Part shown: positions 1 through 6,176 of the stretch, in pieces
Position numbering within the stretch: the stretch's first letter is position 1
How the letters are laid out: each line of letters starts with the position of its first letter
Assembly: GCA_004296815.1 (NCBI GenBank)
Contig: SCVT01000135.1
Location: 1-9,375, forward strand
From: Reyranella sp.
GTDB taxonomy: Bacteria > Pseudomonadota > Alphaproteobacteria > Reyranellales > Reyranellaceae
Direction: 5' to 3'
Length of the DNA: 9,375 nt
Program-made: the position numbers and the translations under genes
The notes under the pieces: generated by a model
The model's database searches: none
What the model saw: only the letters and a program-made list of their open reading frames with translations
Told to the model about the DNA's origin: nothing

Positions 1-482
1 TGGAGCCGTGGCACGTGCTGGGCGAGGAGCCGGGCGGCGGCGGCACGGTGCGCTACGTCGACTCGACCGTGGAGCGCCTGCAGGTGAAGGTCGCGGGCCT
101 CAACGATCAGCGCCACGCGATCTCCTGCAACGGCTGGAAGCTGCCGCTGCGCGCCACCGGCACCGCGGGCGAATACGTGGCGGGCGTGCGCTACCGCGCC
201 TGGCAGGCAGCCATTTCGCTGCACCCGACGATCGGCGTGCACGCGCCGCTGGTCTTCGATATCCACGATTCCTGGAGCGGCCGCTCGATCGGCGGCTGCA
301 CCTATCACGTGGCCCATCCCGGCGGCCGCAACTACGACCGCATGCCGGTCAACGCCAACGAGGCCGAGGCGCGCCGCCGCGCCCGCTTCTTCCCGATCGG
401 CCATACCGGCGGCCCGACGCCGGCGCCCCGGCCGCTCGACAACCCCGAGCATCCGCTGACCCTCGACCTGCGGCGGGCATAG
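1..482 (+). CDS. Transglutaminase-like protein with DUF2126 domain, C-terminal fragment
   Basis: The frame is open from base 3 to the TAG at 480-482 and gives about 159 residues. It begins inside the gene with EPWHVLGEE, so the N-terminus lies upstream of the window. I recognise the C-terminal end of the DUF2126 region from the segments [71 protein letters not shown] and the ending PLTLDLRRA. In this family the full protein is usually about 1100 residues, with an N-terminal transglutaminase-like core followed by DUF2126, and is probably cytoplasmic. Its substrate is unknown. It sits 58 bases upstream of an ATP-grasp/alpha-E gene, which is the usual partner of this family, so the three genes probably work in one peptide-modifying or peptide-forming pathway. 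The catalytic core is outside the window and could not be checked. Confidence 0.9.
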   Translation, partial: EPWHVLGEEPGGGGTVRYVDSTVERLQVKVAGLNDQRHAISCNGWKLPLRATGTAGEYVAGVRYRAWQAAISLHPTIGVHAPLVFDIHDSWSGRSIGGCTYHVAHPGGRNYDRMPVNANEAEARRRARFFPIGHTGGPTPAPRPLDNPEHPLTLDLRRA

Positions 483-540
483 ACCGGGCCCGCCGCCCAT
501 GCGATTCTAGCGTTTCTGTAGACCTTTCTTTCGCGGGCCC
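483..540 (+). other. Intergenic gap with inverted repeat flush against the next start codon
   Basis: This 58-base gap has a relatively AT-rich centre (about 503-531) in a GC-rich setting. GGGCCCGC at 486-493 is the exact reverse complement of GCGGGCCC at 533-540, giving two 8-base arms around a 39-base loop. The second arm ends at the base before the ATG at 541. I see no Shine-Dalgarno-like purine run before that ATG, and an in-frame TAG at 508-510 excludes a start further upstream. The gap could hold an internal promoter or an mRNA hairpin that affects translation. In such GC-rich DNA an 8-base repeat can also arise by chance. Confidence 0.3.
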
Positions 541-3039
541 ATGGAGTCGTTGCGCGGCCTCACCTCGTCGCCGGCAAGCGCGTACGACGAACTGGTCACC
601 GGCCAGAAGTCGATCCGCTATCACTGGCAAGGCATCCTGAGCGTCATCCGCGCGCTGCCCGGGGGGCTGGGCGAGCGCGTCGAGAGCGCGCGCCGCCAGC
701 TCGAGGAATCCGGCGCGACCGTCAACCTGCTCGACGATCGCGGCGCGCCGCGCTGGAGCTTCGACCCGCTGCCGCTGGTCATCGCGCCCGACGAATGGTC
801 GATGATCGAGGAAGGCGTGATCCAGCGCGCGCGCCTGCTGGATGCGGTGCTGGCCGACATCTACGGGCCGCAGACGCTGCTGAAAGAGCACCTGCTGCCG
901 CCGATGCTGGTGCACGCCAACCGGCACTTCCTGCGGCCGGCGCGCGTCACCGACGGCGCACGGCCCGGCCGCTACCTCGCGACCTACGCGGTCGACCTGG
1001 TGCGCCTCTCCGACGGGCGCTGGCATGTGCTGGCCGACCATACCGAGGTGCCGGCGGGCATCGGCTACGCGCTCGAGATGCGCCGCGTGCTGGCGCGCAG
1101 CCTGCCCGAGGCGTTCCGCTCGATCCCGGTGCGGCACTTGAGGCCCTTCGTCGACCGCTGGCACGATTCGCTGCGCGCCATGGCGCCGCACGACGTGGCG
1201 CAGCCCAACATGGCGGTGCTGACGCCGGGCTCACTCTCCTCGACCTACTTCGAGCACGTCTATCTCTCCCGCTCGCTCGGCGTGCCGCTGGTCGAGGGCG
1301 GCGACCTCGTGGCGCGCGACGGCCAGGTCTCGATCAAGACCCTGGCCGGCCTCAGGCCCGTGCACATGCTGCTGCGCCGCCTCGACAGCGCCTTCATCGA
1401 TCCGCTGGAGCTGCGCGCCGATTCCGCCCTCGGCGTCACCGGCATGGTCGAGGCGACGCGCACCGGCCGCATTGCGCTCGCCAACGCGCTGGGCTCGGGC
1501 GTCGTCGAGACGCCGGCCCTGATGCCCTTCCTGGAGCGGCTGGGCCAGCGCCTGCTGGGACAGAAGCTCGCGCTGCCATCGGTCGATGTGTGGTGGCTTG
1601 GTGAGTCCTCCGCCCTCACCTTCGCGCTGGCAAACCTCGACCTGATGATCGTGCGGCCCTGCCTCGGGCAGGACCGCGAGCCGATCGTCGTCGGCATGCT
1701 GGAGCCCGCCGAGCGCAAGGCGCTTGAGGCGCACATCCGCGCCCAGCCCGGCCAGTTCGTGGCGCAGTATCCGACCATGCCCTCGCTGACGCCGAAGTGG
1801 GACGGTCAGTCGCTGTCGCCCGCCGCGGTGGTGATGCGCGTCTTCCTGGCCGCCGACCAGGACGGCTACACCGTGCTGCCGGGCGGTCTGGCGCGCGAGC
1901 CCGCCGGCGACACCGCGCTGCGCTCGCTGGGACGCCTCAACGGCACACTGAAGGACGTCTGGGTGCTGGCCGAGGATGCGGCCGACGTGCAGATCCCGCC
2001 GACGCGGCGCTTCCACCATCTCGCCGTCGAGCGCGGCAGCGCCGACCTGCAGAGCCGCGTCGCCGACAACCTTTTCTGGCTCGGCCGCTATATCGAGCGG
2101 CTCGACAACGACTCGCGCCTTCTGCGCACCACGGCGATCCGCGTGGCGCAGGGTGCCGTGAGCCCGCGCGACGCCGTCGAGCTTCGCCTGCTCGGCCGCC
2201 TGCTCGACCAGGCCAACCTGATGGATCACACGACGGCCCTCGCCGCGCCGGAGAGCACGGTGTTCGCGCAGGGGCTGACGGCCGTCGCCTCTGACGATCG
2301 CGGGCTCGCGACCGTGCTCGACGCCATCCAGCGGCTGACCTCGACCATGCGCGACCGCTTCTCGGCCGACATGATTACCGCCGCCGGGCCCGAGATGGCG
2401 CTGGTGCGCCAGCGCCTGCTGGCTGCACGCGGCAACCTCGACCCGCTGCTGGCGGCGCTCGACGAGATCGTGCGCTTCGTGGCCACGCTCTCGGGCCTCG
2501 CGCAGGAGAACATGACGCGCGGCACCGGCTGGCGCTTCCTCGATCTCGGCCGGCGCCTGGAGCGCGCGCAGCACGTGCTGAACGCCGCGCTCGGTGCCTT
2601 CACGCAGTCACCCATCGACTGGGACGCCGCGATGCGGCTGGCTCTGGAACTCTGCGACAGCACCATCACCTACCGCACGCGCTACCTCGGGCAGCTCCAG
2701 CCCGCGCCCGTGCTCGATCTCGTCATGCTGGACGACGGCAACCCGCGCGCACTGATGTTCCAGCTCCACGCCATCAATGGCCATCTCGACTATCTCGCCA
2801 ACGCCTCGGGCGTGCGCGTGCCGGCGATCCCGGATTCGCTCGAGAAGGACATCGATGCCGCCGTGCGCCAGTTCGGCGGCGACGAGCAGGCGTGGCGGCA
2901 CGAAGGGCTGGCGCTCGCCATGCTGCGCGACGTCATGGCCGACACCGACACAAGGCTGGACCAGCTCTCCGAGGCGATCACCCGCGCCTATTTCAGCCAT
3001 GTCCCGGCGGCGCAGGCCGTCGGCTCCTCAGGGGGCTGA
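541..3039 (+). CDS. Circularly permuted type 2 ATP-grasp / alpha-E domain fusion protein
   Basis: This 832-residue protein is a fusion of two domains often encoded separately. Residues about 10-480 are the circularly permuted ATP-grasp part (DUF404/DUF407, CP_ATPgrasp_2). Markers are SAYDEL near residue 14, WSMIEEGVIQRARLLDAVLADIYGP, the D287-S295 segment DPLELRADS, NALGSG (from N315) and VWWLG (W351-W352). Residues about 501-825 are the alpha-helical alpha-E domain (DUF403), opening with SRVADNLFWLGRYIERLDN at 505. ATP-grasp enzymes join a carboxylate to an amine through an acyl-phosphate, so amide or peptide ligation is the expected chemistry. The alpha-E role is unknown. No signal peptide or membrane segment is visible. 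ATG 541 is the first start after the in-frame TAG at 508-510, although it lacks a clear ribosome binding site. The stop lies 3 bases before the next gene, so the two are almost certainly cotranscribed. Family assignment is firm; the substrate is not known. Confidence 0.93.
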   Translation: MESLRGLTSSPASAYDELVTGQKSIRYHWQGILSVIRALPGGLGERVESARRQLEESGATVNLLDDRGAPRWSFDPLPLVIAPDEWSMIEEGVIQRARLLDAVLADIYGPQTLLKEHLLPPMLVHANRHFLRPARVTDGARPGRYLATYAVDLVRLSDGRWHVLADHTEVPAGIGYALEMRRVLARSLPEAFRSIPVRHLRPFVDRWHDSLRAMAPHDVAQPNMAVLTPGSLSSTYFEHVYLSRSLGVPLVEGGDLVARDGQVSIKTLAGLRPVHMLLRRLDSAFIDPLELRADSALGVTGMVEATRTGRIALANALGSGVVETPALMPFLERLGQRLLGQKLALPSVDVWWLGESSALTFALANLDLMIVRPCLGQDREPIVVGMLEPAERKALEAHIRAQPGQFVAQYPTMPSLTPKWDGQSLSPAAVVMRVFLAADQDGYTVLPGGLAREPAGDTALRSLGRLNGTLKDVWVLAEDAADVQIPPTRRFHHLAVERGSADLQSRVADNLFWLGRYIERLDNDSRLLRTTAIRVAQGAVSPRDAVELRLLGRLLDQANLMDHTTALAAPESTVFAQGLTAVASDDRGLATVLDAIQRLTSTMRDRFSADMITAAGPEMALVRQRLLAARGNLDPLLAALDEIVRFVATLSGLAQENMTRGTGWRFLDLGRRLERAQHVLNAALGAFTQSPIDWDAAMRLALELCDSTITYRTRYLGQLQPAPVLDLVMLDDGNPRALMFQLHAINGHLDYLANASGVRVPAIPDSLEKDIDAAVRQFGGDEQAWRHEGLALAMLRDVMADTDTRLDQLSEAITRAYFSHVPAAQAVGSSGG
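3030..3035 (+). promoter_or_regulatory. Ribosome binding site for the transglutaminase gene
   Basis: AGGGGG lies at the very end of the upstream coding sequence, 7 bases before GTG 3043. It supports the GTG start and indicates that ribosomes finishing the ATP-grasp/alpha-E gene can reinitiate here. Confidence 0.55.
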
Positions 3040-3042
3040 GCC

Positions 3043-3921
3043 GTGCGCTACCTGCTCTCCCATCGCACGACCTATTCCTACGCGAGCACGGTGGATGCCG
3101 CCCATCACATCGCCCACCTGCGCGCCCGCGACTTCCCCGGCCAGATCGTCACGTCGATCGGCATCGAGGCCACGCCCGCGCCGGCGATGATCGCGCGCCA
3201 TGTCGATCATTTCGGCAACCTCATCGACATATTGCGCATCGACAAGCCGCACACGCAGTTCGACATCGAGGTCCGCGCCGAGGTCGACGTGCGCTTCCCC
3301 GAGCCGCCGCCGGCCGCCTCGACGCCGCCCTGGGAGGAGATCCGCTCGGCCCTCAACGGCGACGGCTTCCCGGCGCCGGTCGAAGCGAGCGAGTTCGTGC
3401 ACGAATCGCCGCTGGTGCCGCCGGTCGAGGCACTGCGGGCCTACGGGGCGCAGTCGCTCACGCCCGGGCGGCCGATCCTCGAGGCGGCGCGCGAGATCAC
3501 CTCGCGCATCAAGAAGGACTTCGAATATCACCCCGGCGCCACCGACATCTCGACGCCGCTCGCCGAGGTGTTCGCCGGCAAGGCCGGCGTCTGCCAGGAC
3601 TTCGCCCATGTCGAGATCGCGGCGTTGCGCGCCCACGGCCTCGCCGCAGGCTACGTGTCCGGCTACATCCGCACCGTCCACTCCAAGGAAGAAGTCGAGC
3701 TGCGCGGCGCCGATGCGAGCCACGCCTGGGTCGCGGTGTGGTGTGGCGAGCAGGCAGGCTGGGTGCATCTCGACCCGACCAACGACCTCGTGGCGCACGA
3801 GGACCATGTCGCCGTGGCCTGGGGCCGCGACTTCTCCGACGTGAGCCCGCTGCGCGGCGTCATCCTGGGCGGCGACACGCACTCCTACGGCGTCGCCGTG
3901 ACGCTGGTGCCTACAGGCTGA
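3043..3921 (+). CDS. Transglutaminase-like cysteine-fold protein
   Basis: This 292-residue protein has the bacterial transglutaminase N-terminal beta domain (residues about 1-80, starting MRYLLSHRTTYSY) followed by a transglutaminase-like core (about 150-260). The catalytic triad is visible: C184 in GKAGVCQDFAH, H227 in SHAWVAVW and D244 in HLDPTND. In this fold the triad supports protease, amidase or acyl-transfer chemistry, and which of these applies cannot be told from the sequence. There is no signal peptide, so it should be cytoplasmic. The GTG start at 3043 lies 3 bases after the upstream stop and has an AGGGGG binding site at 3030-3035. GTG 3043 also matches the usual N-terminus of the family. 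With DUF2126 and ATP-grasp/alpha-E upstream, it is probably the processing or transfer enzyme of a peptide-ligation pathway. It ends 3 bases from the convergent gene, so it is the last gene of the set. Confidence 0.93.
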   Translation: MRYLLSHRTTYSYASTVDAAHHIAHLRARDFPGQIVTSIGIEATPAPAMIARHVDHFGNLIDILRIDKPHTQFDIEVRAEVDVRFPEPPPAASTPPWEEIRSALNGDGFPAPVEASEFVHESPLVPPVEALRAYGAQSLTPGRPILEAAREITSRIKKDFEYHPGATDISTPLAEVFAGKAGVCQDFAHVEIAALRAHGLAAGYVSGYIRTVHSKEEVELRGADASHAWVAVWCGEQAGWVHLDPTNDLVAHEDHVAVAWGRDFSDVSPLRGVILGGDTHSYGVAVTLVPTG

Positions 3922-3924
3922 GGA

Positions 3925-4785
3925 TCAGCCGCCGAGGAAATCCTTGGTCCAGCGCGCGTAGTCGTCGTCGCGCGTCACCTTCTTCATCAGGTCCGCGCTC
4001 GCCACGCCCTGCAGCTTCGAGGGCTGCACGCCGTCACGCAGCGCCTTCAGCGTCTCGTAGACCGCCTTCACGCCGGCGGCGAAGGGCTGATGGCCCTGCA
4101 GTGCGATGCGGACACGGCGGGCGGAGAGATAGTCCTTGTCCGTGAGATCACCCGATACACCGCCCAGGATCAGCGGCAGGGCGGTCGCGGCCGAGATCGC
4201 ATCGAGCTCGGCGCGGGTACGCACGCCCACGAAGAACAGCGCGTCGACGCCCGCGGCCTCGTAGGCCTTGCCGCGCGCGATGGCGTCGTCGAGGCCGGTG
4301 ATGGTGACGGCGCTGGTGCGGCCGGCGATGCAGAGCTCGGGATCCTGGCGACCGCCCAGCGCAGCCTTCATCTTGCCCACGCCCTCTTCGATCGAGATCA
4401 GGCGCGGCTTGGCGGTGCCGTAAGGCGTCGGCAGCTCGGTGTCCTCAAGGCTGAGGCCGCAGACGCCGGCCGTCTCCAGCTCCTCGACCGTACGGCGCGC
4501 GTTCAGCGCGTTGCCGTAGCCGTGGTCGGCATCGACCATCAGCGCGAGGTTGCCGGCCCGGTTGATCCGATAGGCCTGGCCCGCGAACTCGCTCAGCGTC
4601 AGCACGATGAGGTCGGGCGCGCCCAGCACCGTCATGGAGGCGACGGAGCCCGCAAACATGCCGACCTCGAAGCCCAGATCCTCGGCGATGCGGGCGGAGA
4701 TCGGGTCGTAGACCGAGCCCGGATGAACGCAGCGATCCCCGGCAAGCAACGCGCGAAAGCGCTTGCGGCGGTCGGTCCAATGCAT
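3925..4785 (-). CDS. Isocitrate lyase/PEP mutase-family protein, oxaloacetate decarboxylase-like
   Basis: This 286-residue, single-domain (beta/alpha)8 protein of the PEP mutase/isocitrate lyase superfamily has the usual length for the family. Visible marks are FAGSVAS (S47), the metal-binding DADHGYGN (D85, D87), SLEDT (E114, D115), the arginine in AGRTSA (R156) and GHQPFAAGVKAVYE (H232). It follows the Pseudomonas aeruginosa oxaloacetate decarboxylase PA4872 closely from the N-terminus on, as I recall that sequence. By that alignment D85, R156 and H232 match D88, R159 and H235. The isocitrate lyase KKCGH signature is absent. The likely reaction is Mg-dependent cleavage or decarboxylation of a small 2-oxo acid. 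PA4872's Tyr212 has no tyrosine counterpart in ILGGVSGDL, so the substrate may differ. ATG 4785 is the only possible start, because an in-frame stop lies at 4813-4815 with no other start codon between. An AGGGGG site (4790-4795) is 4 bases upstream. The gene stands alone, convergent with its left neighbour and divergent from its right one. Confidence 0.85.
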   Translation of the reverse strand: MHWTDRRKRFRALLAGDRCVHPGSVYDPISARIAEDLGFEVGMFAGSVASMTVLGAPDLIVLTLSEFAGQAYRINRAGNLALMVDADHGYGNALNARRTVEELETAGVCGLSLEDTELPTPYGTAKPRLISIEEGVGKMKAALGGRQDPELCIAGRTSAVTITGLDDAIARGKAYEAAGVDALFFVGVRTRAELDAISAATALPLILGGVSGDLTDKDYLSARRVRIALQGHQPFAAGVKAVYETLKALRDGVQPSKLQGVASADLMKKVTRDDDYARWTKDFLGG

Positions 4786-4884
4786 GACGCCCCCTGTTCT
4801 CCCGCATCCTCCTTAGCAGGGACGGCTGCTGCAATGCAGCGCTGCGTTTCGACGGGCAAACCGCACGCCCGCGCGGGTTGCCGG

Positions 4885-4912
4885 TTCCCGCCGGCGCCGG
4901 TGGCGCTATGAT
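4885..4912 (+). promoter_or_regulatory. Candidate promoter for the monooxygenase operon
   Basis: TATGAT at 4907-4912 differs from the TATAAT -10 consensus by one base. It is preceded at 16 bases by TTCCCG (4885-4890), a poor -35 match with 3 of 6 positions. Transcription would start near 4919 and leave a leader of about 30 bases before GTG 4949. The weak -35 suggests dependence on an activator, or that the match is accidental. Confidence 0.3.
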
Positions 4913-4936
4913 GCGGACGGGGCTGGAAACGAATTC

Positions 4937-4942
4937 GAGGGG
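4937..4942 (+). promoter_or_regulatory. Ribosome binding site deciding GTG 4949
   Basis: GAGGGG lies 6 bases before GTG 4949. It supports this start over any later one in the frame. Confidence 0.6.
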
Positions 4943-4948
4943 ACCGAA

Positions 4949-6154
4949 GTGGACACGCTGATCCCGTCATCTGCCGACCTTGCGGGCGACCGAAGCGTGA
5001 TCTCGCAGGCCGAGGCCGTGCTGCCGGCGGTGGCCGCGGCGTCGGACGAGATCGAGGAGAAGCGTCGCCTGCCGCCGGCGCTGCTCGACCGGCTGCACGA
5101 GGCGCGGCTGTTCCGGCTGCTGCTGCCGCGCTCGGCGAACGGCATCGAGACCGACCCTGTCACCTTCTTCCATGTCATCGAAACGATCGCCCGCGGCGAT
5201 GCCTCGACCGCCTGGTGCCTCAGCCAGGCCGGCGGCTGCGCCATGACGGCGGCCTATCTCGATCCGAAGGTCGCCGAGGACATTTTCGGCGGCCCCCGCG
5301 CCGTGCTGGCCTGGGGCCCGGGCCCGAAGACGCGCGCCGTGAAGTGCGAGGGCGGATACAAAGTCACCGGCGTCTGGGCCTTCGCCTCGGGCGGCCGCCA
5401 TGCCACCTGGATCGGCTGCCATTCGCCGCTCTTCCGCGAGGACGGCTCGCCGGTCCTGACCAAGGACGGACGGCAGATCGAGCGCACCTTCCTGGTGCCC
5501 GAGAGCGCCGTCGCCTGGACCGATATCTGGAGCGTCGTGGGCTTGCGCGGCACCGCCTCCGACCAGTTCGCCGTCACCGACCTCTTCGTGCCCGAGGCCT
5601 ATTCCTTCAGCCGCGATTTCTCGCAGCCGGCCTTCGAGCGGCGTGAATCCGGTGCGCTCTACCGCATGTCGGCGATGACCTGCTACGAGGTCGGCTTCGC
5701 GGGCGTGGCGCTCGGCATCGCGCGCAGCGCGCTCGACGAGTTTGTCGAGACGGCCAGGACCAAGGTCCAGCGCGGGGCCAAGAGCCCGATCCGCGACAAC
5801 GCCGTGGTCCAGACCAACCTCGCCCAGGCCGAGATCGGCGTGCGCACCGCCCGCGCCTACCTGCTGCAGGAGATCGCGCGGATCTGGAAGGAGATCTCGG
5901 TCGGCGAGGCGCTCTCGGTCGATCATCGCATCGTCATCCGCGGCGCTTCGACCAACGCCATCCACAAGGCGCGTGAGGCGGTCGACTTCGCCTACAACGC
6001 CGCCGGCGCCACGGCGATCTTCGAGAGCCATCCGCTGGAGCGCCGCTTCCGCGACATCCACACCGTGACTCAGCAGCTGCAGGGCCGGCTCAATCATTTC
6101 GAAACCGTCGGCGCCTGGATGATGGGCGCCGAGGCCGACCTCACTTTCGTCTGA
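4949..6154 (+). CDS. Acyl-CoA dehydrogenase-fold flavoprotein, probable class D flavin monooxygenase
   Basis: This 401-residue protein has the three-part acyl-CoA dehydrogenase fold: a helical N-domain (about 15-110, with LPPALLDRLHEARLFRLLLP), a beta domain (about 120-225, with GGYKVTGVWAFASGG at 136-150 and GLRGTASDQFAVTDLFVP) and a C-terminal helical type 2 domain (about 240-390). The GVWAFASG segment and type 2 C-domain are typical of two-component flavin monooxygenases such as HsaA and DszC and their relatives, rather than of true acyl-CoA dehydrogenases. Such enzymes take reduced flavin from a separate reductase and hydroxylate aromatic, heteroaromatic or thiol-containing substrates. 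No reductase is present in the window. The C-terminal motif RRFRDIHTVTQQ (365-376) corresponds to the segment that carries the catalytic histidine in DszC-type enzymes. By my alignment that position is glutamine here, so activity may differ. The family is confident, the monooxygenase subtype moderate and the substrate unknown. It is the first gene of a four-gene + strand set. Confidence 0.85.
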   Translation: MDTLIPSSADLAGDRSVISQAEAVLPAVAAASDEIEEKRRLPPALLDRLHEARLFRLLLPRSANGIETDPVTFFHVIETIARGDASTAWCLSQAGGCAMTAAYLDPKVAEDIFGGPRAVLAWGPGPKTRAVKCEGGYKVTGVWAFASGGRHATWIGCHSPLFREDGSPVLTKDGRQIERTFLVPESAVAWTDIWSVVGLRGTASDQFAVTDLFVPEAYSFSRDFSQPAFERRESGALYRMSAMTCYEVGFAGVALGIARSALDEFVETARTKVQRGAKSPIRDNAVVQTNLAQAEIGVRTARAYLLQEIARIWKEISVGEALSVDHRIVIRGASTNAIHKAREAVDFAYNAAGATAIFESHPLERRFRDIHTVTQQLQGRLNHFETVGAWMMGAEADLTFV

Positions 6155-6164
6155 TCACCATCCA

Positions 6165-6170
6165 CGGAGA
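6165..6170 (+). promoter_or_regulatory. Ribosome binding site for the VOC protein gene
   Basis: CGGAGA lies 6 bases before ATG 6177, inside the 22-base gap after the monooxygenase stop. No terminator would fit in this gap, so cotranscription is likely. Confidence 0.55.
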
Positions 6171-6176
6171 CCGACC

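Larger units (their letters stand above)
4786..4948. promoter_or_regulatory. Divergent intergenic region with candidate operator palindromes
   Basis: This 163-base spacer separates two divergent genes, so promoters for both should lie in or near it. It holds a perfect 13-base palindrome at 4828-4840 (GCTGCA, A, TGCAGC) that overlaps a second perfect palindrome, GCAGCGCTGC, at 4836-4845. Together they form a compact site that a dimeric regulator could bind. No regulator gene is present in the window. The operator role is inference from symmetry and location only. Confidence 0.4.

Noticed and set aside
1231..2574. Long open frame on the - strand (447 codons) opposite the ATP-grasp/alpha-E gene
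   Set aside because: It is antisense to a clearly recognised protein. Its translation is low-complexity (rich in Arg, Ala, Gly, Gln and His) with no family motif, as expected of shadow frames in GC-rich DNA.
4742..4766. Hairpin-like sequence GCAAGC...GCTTGC and GCGC-GAAA-GCGC as an attenuator
   Set aside because: It lies within the first codons of the lyase gene (RRKRFRALLAG) and has no T-run. The Arg/Ala-rich coding sequence explains it.
4868..4900. Palindromes CCCGCGCGGG (4868-4877) and CCGGCGCCGG (4891-4900) as operators
   Set aside because: Short self-complementary strings made only of G and C are expected by chance at this composition, so they carry little weight compared with the mixed-base dyad at 4828-4840.
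4090..4911. Open + strand frame (273 codons) opposite the lyase gene
   Set aside because: It is antisense to the PA4872-like gene and runs across the divergent spacer. The translation resembles no family and the - strand frame explains the region.
4967..6097. Long open frame on the - strand (376 codons) opposite the flavoprotein gene
   Set aside because: It is a shadow frame antisense to a recognised acyl-CoA dehydrogenase-fold protein and has no motif of its own.
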